Positions 23,901 through 34,359 of a stretch of 64,000 nt of DNA are shown one piece after another. The notes beneath the pieces were generated by a model. That model was not told where the DNA came from. It searched no databases and worked only from the letters and a program-made list of their open reading frames with translations. Each line of letters opens with the position of its first letter. Within the stretch, counting starts at the first letter, position 1. The stretch covers positions 8,866,001-8,930,000 of the forward strand of contig JAPNXP010000002.1 of NCBI GenBank assembly GCA_028753945.1. Reading direction: 5' to 3'. Position numbers and translations under genes: made by a program. This stretch comes from Hexactinellida sp. DTS-2022. Lineage: Eukaryota; Porifera; Hexactinellida.

Positions 23901-24270
23901 CTCGTAAAGTGACATCAACCGTCCAGTTGTCAAAGCCACTCTTACCCATTGATTCGTTGGGCAACATAGTACAGCATCAGATACAACCGACCAAAAATAT
24001 ACCCGGGTTCGAAGACAAACAAGTCGGGAGGTGTCTCATTTGCAGAAAATTACAGCGTACAGCTTGCATCAAGTGTCAACAATTTTACTGTTACGAATGC
24101 GGTTGACAGCATCTCGTGGATCTTTTAGAGCAACACACAAAGGAGGCGACTGAAACCGGATCCCAGGAACAAGTCATAGTGCCGCCGCCAAACGAACCCT
24201 TCACTAAACCCGAGGGTCTGAGCTCCAGCGAAAATGATCCTGATTCACCCGAGGATGACTTCGAATATTA
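20946..24270 (+). pseudogene. Third piggyBac transposase pseudogene (divergent copy)
   Basis: This is a full-length but broken piggyBac transposase related to, and clearly diverged from, the two arm copies. The ATG at 20946 opens an acidic N-terminus with an in-frame TGA at 21081-21083. A TA-flanked MITE interrupts it at 21561-22085; removing the MITE and one TA leaves the frame continuous. The core carries SIDEMMVKFYGRS, VIYCDRFFSHLD and GGVDRHDRLVG, so the catalytic Asp residues are kept. Frameshifts occur near 22865, at a G-run near 23258-23267 and near 23845. The C-terminal cysteine-rich domain (CLICRKLQRTACIKCQQ, CYECG) is cut by TGA at 24104-24106, and the remaining frame ends near 24270. 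It is non-functional. Confidence 0.92.
21561..22085. mobile_element. TA-flanked MITE (pogo/Tc1-like) inside piggyBac
   Basis: The ends are CAGTGTACTCCGCATAATTG (left) and CAGTCTACTCCGCATAATTG (right, complemented), flanked by TA at 21559-21560 and 22086-22087. It is 525 bp. Internal AATTGGGAC motifs recur in both orientations near the ends. TA target and CAG start fit a pogo/Tc1-mariner MITE. Confidence 0.88.
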
Positions 24271-26317
24271 GCTGGTCACGCTCGCGAGAAGAACACTGAA
24301 TTCACGCGGGAACCAATGGACGATCGCAAGCTGACCCATTTAGAGATTGGATTCAGTCGTATCATAAATTATTACAGTAGTCTGTATAGTAGTATGATTT
24401 ATTACTACAGTATGCATTAACTCATTATACCTAAACGTACGTATATTGTAATTGTCTATCAGAATAATTTGAATAAATACACAAGCAAACTGTACCTTCA
24501 CTAAATGTTACGATAGGGGATAGAGGTAACAGGTATACATATAGCGAGCTCAGTTTTTCGAAATTCCCCAAAGAGACAAACAAGCCTGCCAGAAGTCTAT
24601 CATGAGATCATTATAAAAACTAACATATGCTCTAAGTGCCTCAATTTACACTCAGGACAAGGCCAACATTCGGAGGAGTGTGGTTCACATACGAATCGTA
24701 ACAATAATATATCATTAGCGAGAGCACAATCAAAATAATCATAACTCACCAACACACGTGCCCAGTTGGATGATAAACTGTCAGAGGTGTCACCTGCCAA
24801 GATTGATTGCTGAGGTACATGCTCCCACACGGTTGAGAGACATGAATGAGACACATTTGCAAACCACAGTCAATGTAATGACAGCAAATTAGACACAGCC
24901 AGGTTCTTTATCCCGTTAAGCGGCTACGCTTTGTCAAGCAGCTCTCGTCTAAGGTGGCACAACCTCCGATCAGGACTGGATCCGTCACCCAACATTCATC
25001 GCATATCTAATTGGCACCCATATACTCGGGGGAAATAGACACACAAAGTTATATGCATTCAAATACCAGACTGAAACTGTTACCAAATGGTAACATTCCT
25101 AGGGAGGATGGTACCGGATGTGTGCCTCTGTATAGTAGGCTGATGCAATGTAGTGACAGCAGAAATAGCATAAAGTGTGATACTAACCTAAACTTGTCAG
25201 GAATAGACTTACTCCCCAACTACTATAACCTGTTACGGCGCAAACAGGTCACCTGTGTCAATACTATAGGTGACAATAATAATTATTCGAATTGGGAGTA
25301 CAATTACACCACAAAAGAGATACTATCTCACAAGGCTCACAAGGTGCTCTACAAACAGAAATCTAACTCTCATATACACGGGCAAATACAAAATTTATAC
25401 TCATTTCGCCATTTTGGGATCAAAAACGAGCAAGAGTATTGATAACACGGTTGAGGCTTACCATATACAGATGTTCACATTAGCGCGTGCCAATAAACGT
25501 ATTTTTACGATCATCCATATGAATCTGAATTGTGAACGTGCAGAATTTTCGAACGAGCCATCTATAAGAGTGTTCCCTATTGAAATGGATGACTTCGCTT
25601 TAGCAATATAGCTGAAAAAAATGTATGTACATACTGTCAATTGACTGGTTCGCTATATTTCCAAACCCCCAAAGCAAAATGAGTTTTCTAATACCAATCA
25701 TTATAAATGTACAAGTATAACATAGCAAGATTACCAGGATAAAAACTTAGGGCTAACAATTGCACATTGCTAAAAGCACATAAAAGAGTATTATGAACAA
25801 ATATGTAAACATAGTAAATATTACATAACTGATAGTTTAGTTCCAGTCAATTAGAAGATCTTGCGTGGGGATTGAGATATCATATATACAAGTCCCGAAT
25901 AAGGATGACTAAAGTGGAATTTCACAATTACGATATTGAGATGAATTGTATGACAAAACGCTAGTAGAGATAATAGATTTGCTCATCGAAGCTCGTATCG
26001 AGGGTATATAGTGGGCAGAGAAGGCAGATGGATGGAGGGATGAGCGCCCTATCAGAGTTGCGAGAAATAAACTTGAGAGAGAAGGGTCTGGGTTGAGATT
26101 TATAAGCAGGGGGTAGAGCAAGACTAGGGCTAATGTGGTGGCCCATCAGTTTACATAATCAACAGTGGGAACACCCCGGCAGACAGGGCAATGTCCTCCA
26201 CTCAAGGATGAGTAGATTTATAAATCAAATAGAGTCGGGAAGCGATACAAAAGACACACATTTCGCCAATAGGGGCCAAAAACTATCTCTAGCTTTGAAC
26301 GCTGAGTGAATGGTTCT
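24271..26317. other. Unassigned segment
   Basis: I see no recognisable gene. Open frames at 25011-25442 and 25270-25611 overlap each other and have no motif I can name. A stretch near 24884-25010 also reads as plausible protein but is short. This could be an old retroelement, but no reverse transcriptase or nuclease motif is visible. Confidence 0.5.
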
Positions 26318-26576
26318 AAGAGGAGGTATAGTGTCAGTCAGGTTGGGTTATAAACTCTCGATAAAGCTCTTGTGTACAAGGACTTGGCCGGAAACCAGAC
26401 AGGGTGAGGTACACGAGCATCTAACATGAGTAATCAGTGTTTATAGAGGTATACTGTCAGTCAGGTAGGGTTAGAAGCACGCGATAAAGTCCCTATGCAA
26501 TAGCACTTGGCCGCAAAGCGAGACAGGAGTGATACACCAGCACCTAAAATTAGCAATAAATGCAACGTAGAGGTAG
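26318..26576. repeat. Two tandem units of about 130 bp
   Basis: Two adjacent copies share GAGGTATA-GTGTCAGTCAGG, then GATAAAG, CTTGGCCG and GAGACAGG/CAGACAGG motifs in the same order, starting near 26318 and 26447. They have diverged, so the duplication is old. Confidence 0.75.
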
Positions 26577-26758
26577 AGAAACAAAATTTGAGATGAGTTA
26601 AAAATCTTATAACACCAATGGCATTTCTACGTGAAAAAAATATTAACACCTGTGGCACTTATAGTTTTAGCTGGAGAGCCGTCACGAAGAAAGAACAAAT
26701 AAACAATATCTAACAAGGGCAGTGAGTTTAGAACTGTGCCACTAAATATAGTCGGCCC

Positions 26759-26972
26759 CAGGGGTGGATCTTGGGGGGGAAGGGTGCGGGGGGGTGCGCA
26801 CCCCCCCCCTAAATTTATACTATTCGAAATTTCATTCTTTTTTTGAATTGTAGTCCTATTTTGTTGGCCGAGAATATTTAATGAAAAATCTCATCCAAAA
26901 TTTGCACCCCCCCAAACTACACCCATCCAAAATTTGCAATCCCCCAAATTTTAGTGGCTAGATCCACCCCTG
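26759..26972. mobile_element. hAT-type MITE, 214 bp
   Basis: The ends are CAGGGGTGGATC on both sides in inverted orientation. The 8-base flanks are GTCGGCCC (26751-26758) and GTCGGCTC (26973-26980), a 7/8 target duplication typical of hAT. The interior is rich in C and G runs. Confidence 0.88.
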
Positions 26973-27316
26973 GTCGGCTCAGTGAAAACCCATTGTTACC
27001 AAGGAATGTTATCAGAACCTCAGAGCAAGGAGTAATTGTCAATAAGAGTCATAGGATCAACAAATTTGAAATGAGAAATGTTTCTGAACAATGAGTTGAA
27101 TAAGATAGCAATGCTTGACAGAGATAGAAGGAAGTAAAGTCCCAACCAGATATATAAAAACTAATTATGGCCTAGAATAGAAAATATGTAAGTAGTAACA
27201 TAGATATAAAACATTCAGAAAAAGTGTTTATCGTGCTCAATGGAATATTATTATGATAAAATAGAATGGTGATGGAATTTGAACTCCTTACTCGTTTATA
27301 ATAATTATCAAATCAC

Positions 27317-27751
27317 GTGTTATCACGTGTTGAGACTCACATTGACAAGTATTCGGCAATATATATAATCAAGCCGACTAGAAAATTCCTAAACACTATG
27401 CAAGCGCATATAATTGATCTGCAGCGACTAGTCAGGCTGACTAAGAATTCAGACACACTAAGGGTGCTCCATGATGCCATCACTGCGGCTAAAGCTCAAG
27501 CCCGCGTTGAGGCCCGACAGAGAAGAGCCATCCGAGAACAGGCCCGTAAAATACGGCGTCAGAATACTTCGCGGCTCCAGAATAAGCATAGTCGTGTGGT
27601 CTGGCGAAATATCAACGACATGCGGGTAGAATCCCAGAACTCCATCCATCTCTTGCCTGGAATCGGCACCCAGGACACCAGGGAAGGGTACCTGGACGCC
27701 CACTGGAAGGCGCAGCGCCAACATCCGGACGTGAGTTCAACTGTTGTATAG
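27317..27751 (+). CDS. Unidentified 144-codon frame upstream of the ribozyme
   Basis: This frame has a strongly basic, Ala/Arg/Gln-rich central helix-like stretch (KAQARVEARQRRAIREQARK) preceded by LQRLVRLTK. Its end lies 90 bases before a hammerhead ribozyme motif on the same strand. I do not recognise a domain. It could be part of a retroelement, for example the edge of a Penelope-like or retrozyme-type unit, but no catalytic motif is visible, so function is unknown. Confidence 0.35.
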   Translation: MLSRVETHIDKYSAIYIIKPTRKFLNTMQAHIIDLQRLVRLTKNSDTLRVLHDAITAAKAQARVEARQRRAIREQARKIRRQNTSRLQNKHSRVVWRNINDMRVESQNSIHLLPGIGTQDTREGYLDAHWKAQRQHPDVSSTVV

Positions 27752-27772
27752 TATATGTGTTAGTTACTTGTG

Positions 27773-27822
27773 GTGTAGTATTCACTATGACGGATTTCGA
27801 TCTCGACCTCAGAATACTACAC
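27773..27822. repeat. Perfect 11-bp inverted repeat
   Basis: GTGTAGTATTC (27773-27783) pairs with GAATACTACAC (27812-27822) around a 28-base loop. It lies 18 bases before the hammerhead motif and may be a structural part of the same RNA. Confidence 0.85.
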
Positions 27823-27840
27823 AATGTTTGTGTTGTAAAG

Positions 27841-27896
27841 TGCTGTCCAGTGTTGTTACTACACTGCTGATGAGACCTAGAAAGGTCGAAACAGCA
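27841..27896 (+). ncRNA. Hammerhead ribozyme motif
   Basis: All elements of the hammerhead consensus are present in order. Stem III pairs TGCTGT (27841-27846) with ACAGCA (27891-27896). The cleavage triplet GTC ends at 27847. Stem I pairs CAGTGT (27848-27853) with ACACTG (27861-27866) around a 7-base loop. The core CTGATGA lies at 27867-27873. Stem II pairs GACCT (27874-27878) with AGGTC (27883-27887) with an AGAA loop, and GAA follows at 27888-27890. All three stems are fully Watson-Crick paired and both core strings are invariant matches. With stems I and II closed by loops it is a type III arrangement. Hammerheads of this kind are known in Penelope-like retroelements, retrozymes and tandem repeats of animals. 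Predicted self-cleavage is after 27847. Confidence 0.9.
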
Positions 27897-28092
27897 AATA
27901 TTTGTTATTAGAGATAATGTAATCAGATTGAGTATAGCGTCCATGCAATTTATTTTGGTGCAACCATCAAGCTTGATGATGTGCAAAGTCGCTATATAAA
28001 TTTTTTAGTGTGTCCGGGAAAACTTGTATCTGACCGAAAAATATAATCAAAATTTTGAACGGCTAACTCAATAAATATTATGATTTACTGGA

Positions 28093-28385
28093 GGGGGGGG
28101 GGGGCGTGGGGGTACCTGATCGAATAAACACAATACTATTCGAATAGGTACCCGTAAGTAATGTATTGAGGGTTTTGCTGATCGTATAAATGTTATAATA
28201 TTATTATGCCAGGTAACCGGTATACGTATGTATATTATATATATATATATATATACATATAGGGATTAGCTGATCGTGTAAATGTTAGAATATTAATATT
28301 CTGCCAGGTTACCCGTAATTATATAGAGGGTTTGGCTGATCGCATAAATATTATAATATTATTCGACCAGGTAACCGGTGAAATA
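28093..28385. repeat. Tandem repeat with palindromic TATAATATTAT core
   Basis: Three to four units of about 90-110 bases share GCTGATCG, TAAATGTTA, an AT palindrome (TATAATATTAT or GAATATTAATATTC) and CCAGGTAACCGG-type ends. A TA dinucleotide run at about 28229-28253 lies inside. The array starts about 200 bases after the hammerhead motif. Confidence 0.75.
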
Positions 28386-28678
28386 GCAATATATAACATT
28401 GTGTTAGCTAACCGTGAAATCATGGACAAAATACAAGTAGTTAACCAACAATGAATGTCGTCTCACAAGTTAGCTAAACGTGTATAGAGTGAAATACCTT
28501 AGTTACCATGAAAATTCGTCATCCAAAATAAGGAGAAATTCCTTGATTAGAAGCCAAAAATATCATCGCCAATTCAAACAAGAATAATCAGAATAAAAGT
28601 AGTTATAAATATCACAAAATATTTTAGAAACCATTATCAGAATGAATGAAAGGATATATAGGTATATATAATCTAGAG

Positions 28679-28796
28679 CAGTGGTCTTCAAACTTTTTTC
28701 TCAGCGTACCCCCTGGCAATTTTTTAACATTACGCGTGCCCCCATGAGAAGCCTCGCGTACCCTAGGGTACGCATACCCCAGTTTGAAGACCACTG
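28679..28796. mobile_element. hAT MITE, 118 bp
   Basis: The ends are CAGTGGTCTTCAAACT and its inverted partner AGTTTGAAGACCACTG. An exact 8-base target duplication ATCTAGAG lies at 28671-28678 and 28797-28804. The termini are of the kind seen in Charlie/MER-like hAT MITEs. Confidence 0.93.
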
Positions 28797-28804
28797 ATCT
28801 AGAG

Positions 28805-29392
28805 TAAATTATTCAGAATTATCATACTAAATCCAAATAAGGTGGACATGAAAGGCCTTTGAGCCAAGTGAATTTTATAGAAATAGAAACAAAAATTGTA
28901 TTTTCTTACAGATCAGAACACGTACAATAAGAATGCAACTTATATAAAATTTTATAACTAAATTTTTTCGAGGGCACTAGCGAAAATTTAAACCATGGAT
29001 GATATAAAAGGGGGGTTATGAACCAAGGATCACAATGGAGAGATTCAAAAATCAAAATAATACGTTCAGACTTTTCCTATTATTGGGAAATATATATATC
29101 TGAATTGCATGATATAATCACCAAACAAACATTGAACGACGTTCTATATATTCATTCAAAAAGATATTATAAAAGTGAATTATTCACTGAATTAAGGGGG
29201 TTTTCGTTTTCACAAGTTTTGCCTTATAATTGGATTAGTTTGTTGATAAAAATATTCAGACGGGTGAAAATCCAAATAGAAGATAATATAAATATATGTG
29301 CCAATCAACTAAACCCAATTATTTATAACATAAAAGTTAGAGTGAATTTAATATTCCACATATTACTCAAAAATATGGCGGGCCGTGTACGG
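28805..29392. other. Unassigned segment
   Basis: There is an open frame from 29018 into the adjacent TTAA element (to 29482), rich in Ile, Tyr and Asn. Because it crosses an element boundary and has no motif, I treat it as chance. Confidence 0.5.
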
Positions 29393-30613
29393 TTAACTGT
29401 TGACTGCCTAACTGATACACGTTGTGTCAGGAGGGAAACATGTCGATCGCATCAATCAAATTTCGACAAAATTCGGATTTAGACATGGTTTTGTATTCTC
29501 AATCAATTTCAATCAAAAAATCAAAATTTTCAGAATTTGTTGTGATGACGTAGCATAAAAGTGAACTGCTCCACTTGCCACCCTCTTACTTTTGTAGATT
29601 AGAAATGTGAAAATCCCTACCGTGGGAATACCCATAAGAAGATATTAGACTAATCTTATCTGTTTTAGGATATTTGGGTAGACTAATATAGAGTTGTGAC
29701 AGATATCACACAAATATATGTATATTTTCGTATTCCATGGTTCATGAAATACAGATTTATAAATTTTTTTAAAATGACTTTACTTTTGTTTCCTGATGCA
29801 GAATTGTTCAAATTTTGAGATCTGATAACTAATAAGATAGTCGTATTTGTACCTGTTTAGAAACAAAGGATTACTTATACACTAACCGGCCAAAAGTATT
29901 TGAACAGAAATAATTTGCATTTAGACATTTGAGGTTATACAAGCATAATAACATTAGTAGATGCTACAAAATGGCTATTTACATGAAACGATATCTAAAG
30001 TAATATAAAACAGCAAAAATTTCCAAATTTACATTTTTATGGCGGCGCATAGACTACTATATAATACAGATGGGAAAGCAGCCGACCAACGAATTAAAAA
30101 GAGAGGCCAGTTTATGATTTTCACTCTAATACAATCTATGCTTATAGAACTTGTGAATTTGACTTAATATAGGGTAATAGAGTATGGTAAATCCATTAGT
30201 AGTATTTATAAGATTCTTAGAACTGCGGTTTAGGCGCCATTTAATGATGACGTCAGCGACAACTAATTTTATATTAAATTGACATGTATGTATCTAAATG
30301 TATTAAAATGTACTTGTACACCAATCGTATTATTTATTTATTTTGCACTTATGAATGTTCAACAAATAATATGCAATATAATATATATATAGTCATATAA
30401 GATATTAAAATAGCAAATTGGCTTCTACCGGAAAAACTATAAGATTATTTTTAACACGACCATATGCTTAGAAAATATATAATATACAAGGAACAAACTA
30501 GTCAACATTTATATTAATTAAGTTTAATTGTGCACTTATTTTATTTAAACTCCGCCCCTTGTTCAAAACCTCGACTACTTTATCTTCCATAGGTTGTTAA
30601 TACGTATATGTTA

Positions 30614-30674
30614 CCGTCGAAATTGAGGATCACGAAGTTGAGATTTCGAATATAAGAAATCTCAATTTCGACGG
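30614..30674. repeat. Hairpin inverted repeat
   Basis: CCGTCGAAATTGAG pairs with CTCAATTTCGACGG, and an inner AGATTTC pairs with GAAATCT. It may be a tiny MITE or a regulatory hairpin in the P-element 5' leader. Confidence 0.75.
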
Positions 30675-30712
30675 TTTAAATACATGTATATAATATCCGT
30701 ACTATAGGAATA

Positions 30713-30896
30713 CAGGTAAACCTCCCAAAGCGGCACCCATCGGGAGAATGATTTTGTGCCGCTACTCGGAGGTTGCCGCTTTGGGAGGTTGCTCGTAAGG
30801 TAAAACTCCCAAAGCGGCACCCATCGGGAGAATGATTTTGTGCCGCTTCTCGGAGGTTGCCGCTACTCGGAGGTGCCGCTTTGGGAGGTTTACCTG
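30713..30896. mobile_element. TA-flanked MITE in the P-element leader
   Basis: The inverted ends CAGGTAAACCTCCCAAAGCG are flanked by TA at 30711-30712 and 30897-30898. It contains an internal duplication of about 85 bases (AAAGCGGCACCCATCGGGAG occurs twice). It ends 64 bases before the THAP start codon and adds an artificial N-terminal extension to the open frame. Confidence 0.85.
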
Positions 30897-30960
30897 TATG
30901 TGTATTTCTGACTTACTGTATAAAACTTTTCCTAAATCAATCCTTAGATCTCATTATCTT

Positions 30961-33520
30961 ATGCCATTCAAATGCTCTGTCGTACATTGTCATTCGGGAT
31001 ATTCCAATGGACCTAGTAAAGTTATGTTTGCCTTTCCAAAGCAAGATGAGCTTCGACAGAAATGGGTGAAGTTTTTGAATCGAGAAGCTTTCACAATTAC
31101 TCAGTCTTCACGAATATGCATCCAACATTTTGAAGAAAAATATATAATTCCCCATCCATTAAAGACGAGGCTAAATTTGAAACTCAGCCCTATCCCAACA
31201 ATATACCCTTCTTCTATCCCTAAAAGCCAGCAGGCTATTATCTCTCCACCTATTCGAAAAAAACCTATTGTGCGGATTTTTCAGAAAGATGAATTACCCA
31301 TTTTTCAATCTCGATCAAAATGCGAAAGTTTACAAGATATCTTAAGCCACATAAAATCAGCGATCGAGTATCGAGACTTTTTTCATTCTTCTACTGAAAC
31401 AGATCTTACTATTTATCGGGTTGAAATACAATCAGGTGTAGCTACAGTTATGGAGTGTATAAATATCAGTTCTGATTTACATGTGAAGCTTAGTTTTGAA
31501 GGATTCCCTATTCCTCTTCCAGATTATATATCGAATTCTAAAGGTTCTAAAATTCGTAACTTGGATATGTTGACAAATTTACCCATCTATTGTCGAAACA
31601 TCACTCACAATTATGATATTGAACCTCTTAAAGATCTGTTGCGACTCGTATACTATTGCCCTAAAGGAAAGTGTAAATACTCTACCAGTACTCTTCGATT
31701 TGCCCTTCAATTGCGCTATACTTCAAATGCAGCTTATAATCTATTACGTCAATACATGCCGCTACCTAGCCAGAGATTATTACGTTGTTTAAAATCCGAC
31801 TCCATTGATAGTATAAAAGCTTTATCTAAATTTCGTGAAGATGGTTTTTTTGGAAATGATGTCGTAATTCTTCTTGATGAAATGCATCTACAGCAACAAG
31901 TACAATTTGACGGACAAACTATTATTGGTTGTAATGAAGATCTCCAAATGTACAAGAGCATACTTTGTTTTATGGCGATGTCTCTCACTAATACTATCCC
32001 CTTTATCATTAAAGCTATTCCATTATTCACTATATCGTCCAAAATTGTAAGTAATGGTATCCTTAATTGTCTGGAAAATTTAACCTATGAAAAGTTTCAC
32101 TCGTGCTGTTATTTCTGATAATCACCGAACCAATATTTCTTCGTTCAACTATTTGATGAATACTTATCCAGTTCCTGAAAAGAAATACTGTATGATCAAT
32201 CCAAATAATTCTCTAATTGTTTACTTGCTTTTTGATACAGTTCACCTAATCAAAAACATTCGGAATAATCTTATTGGTGCTCGGTTCTTTCAAATTCCAC
32301 AGCTGCAATTAAAACTTCAAGAATTAACTCTTATAGTTCCAGCAGGGAATGTATTTTGGCGTAGTCTTCACAAAGTTCATGACGCAGACCACTCTCTCAA
32401 TTTCCTTCTTCGAAAAGCTCCATCTTTAAACTACCAAGCACTTCACCCAGGAAATAACAAACAATCGGTTCCACTAGCTCTTGCTATTTTTGATAGTAAA
32501 ACCTCAGCTGCAATGCGTGAATATCTCAGGGATGAAGATATAGTAACTCCAGCATTCTTAGAGCTGGTAAACATGTGGTGGTTGCTTGTTAATTCCAAAG
32601 AACGTTTTCATCCGCATCACTTTGGAAATGCTATTAGTCCAAATACGCTTAAAGATAAACGTACCTTTCTACTGGAAATGAACAATTGGTTATCAACTTG
32701 GAAACTTTCGAAAAAACTTGGTCTCACTAAACAAACCTTTGAAGCATTAATGAATACAAATGCCGCTATTGCTGATCTATCATATGATTTAATCACAGAT
32801 GGCTTTCATTACGTATTAACCGGAAGATTACAGACCGATCCATTAGAAAGGAGATTTTCTCAATATAGACAAATGAGTGGCGGTCGTTTTCTAGTGAGTT
32901 TAACTGAGATACTGCGTTCTGAAAAGATAATAACTTACCAGCACCTTCTCAAACGCGATATCGACTTTAGTGGCTTAATAGTGTCTTCAACTGATGAAAT
33001 AAATAAGCTAATTTCTGATTTTTTAATCACATTACCGACTGATTCTATTGACCTACTTTCTTTATCAGATAACTCTAAACATATTGTTGCTTATGTAGCA
33101 GGGTACATCTCTCATTCGCTCATACAACGTTCCAACTGTGATGTTTGTTTTTAACTACTTCAGAAAGATCAGATGAATAATTCTTATATTGAGATTCTTA
33201 ATAGAGGGGGGCTCCACTTACCAACAGTAATCCTTTACCAGTATGTAGAAACTGCATTTTGTATACTCGAATCGTTTGAATCGAAGATATTGGCAACTAA
33301 ACTTCCAACTAAACATGTAATGCTCCACCTACTTGCACAGGTATCAGTTGAATGGGATTCTGGTTTTGTTTGCGATCTACATGCTACTGATGGTTGTAAG
33401 AGAGTTCATTCGATTGTAACTAATCTTTATCTTAAAGGACTTTCCAATGAAGTTAGTGAAACTGCTAGAAAGTCTCAAGTTGATTCATTTAAGGCCAAGA
33501 AACGTAGACTACCAGACTGA
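30961..33520 (+). pseudogene. P-element transposase with THAP domain, two lesions
   Basis: The likely native start is the ATG at 30961, which begins a THAP zinc-binding domain (MPFKCSVVHCHSGY, then FPKQDELRQKWVKFLNR and RICIQHFEEKY). An upstream in-frame ATG at 30832 lies within an inserted MITE. The P transposase core follows: ILLDEMHL (near 31870), DTVHLIKNIRNN (near 32235) and DPLERRFSQYRQMSGG (near 32836), which carry acidic catalytic residues and the conserved His/Asn motif. A +1 frame change occurs near 32087-32118, and one in-frame TAA lies at 33152-33154, after which the same frame continues to 33520. About 850 codons overall compare well with P/THAP9-type proteins. With only two lesions it was probably active recently. 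Confidence 0.93.
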
Positions 33521-34359
33521 TTGTTTGTCTTTATTATCATTATAATAAATTATGCTCCATTGAATTCTTTTATGTGTATACTGTATACATGTGTATTAGC
33601 TGTCGCTGACGTCATCATTAAATGGCGCCTAAACCGCAGTTCTGAGAATCTTATAAATACTACTAATGGATTTACCATACTCTACTACCCTATATTAAGT
33701 CAAATTCACAAGTTCTATAAGCATAGATTGTATTAGAGTGAAAATCATAAACTGGCCTCTCTTTTTTATTCGTTGGTCGGCTGCTTTCCCATCTGTATTA
33801 TATAGTAGTCTATGGGCGGCGTTAAACTCATTAAATATTTAATTAGCTAATTAAATAATTAATTTGTTATCATTAAGATGCAATGTTAATATATTTATTC
33901 TGATAGCCGATTTGAATTCCACATGGTTTGATTACTCTAAGTTGCAACCTTTCAAATCAATCCGAATATTTCCACTGTGATTCAGCCACATTTCAATTTG
34001 TACCACTTATGCCACAAGTGGCACGTGGCAGAAACACTTATGCCACTTCGTGGTTATTTTCAAAATTGAATTGAAATAACTATATTTTGTAATGTATATC
34101 TATAGTAAGATATTTATAGCATTTCAGAGTAGTTTAGATAGCCGTTAATAAGTTGCCAGACGAGTATTGTGTGTGCATCAAAATCCCAATTGTTCAAATA
34201 CTTTTGGCCGGTTAGTGTATATTAACGGCGTTATATAGATTTAAAGAAAAAGTATGTGTCATCACTTTTTGTCTAAATCCTAGAATAAATCTTTTCAAAA
34301 ATTTCGTAATATTAATATATTATTATGCTCTTGTTGGATTTCAAATTTATAGGTTCTAC

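Larger units (their letters stand above)
30048..33814 (+). mobile_element. P element (THAP type) with 220-bp terminal inverted repeats
   Basis: The left end CATAGACTACTATATAATAC (30048) and its inverted partner at 33814 begin near-identical inverted repeats of 220 bases (30048-30267 and 33595-33814). GGCGGCG directly flanks both ends (30041-30047 and 33815-33821). That is 7 shared bases, whereas P elements normally give 8. The CAT start resembles Drosophila P (CATGATG). Each repeat contains TGACGTCA, a CRE-type palindrome (left copy 30248-30255). Length is 3767 bp, including a 184-bp MITE. Confidence 0.93.
29880..34217. mobile_element. Tc1-like MITE split by a P element
   Basis: Inverted ends CACTAACCGGCCAAAAGT are flanked by TA (29878-29879 and 34218-34219). 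The host copy at 56461-56490 shows the uninterrupted site. Without the inner P element it is about 0.56 kb. A related end occurs at 60966. Confidence 0.85.

Noticed and set aside
27773-27822. A second hammerhead on the minus strand
   Set aside because: CTGA and GAAA are present, but the invariant CTGANGA core is not, so only a stem-loop is called.
29018-29482. 154-codon frame as a gene
   Set aside because: It crosses the boundary of a TTAA element and has no recognisable motif.
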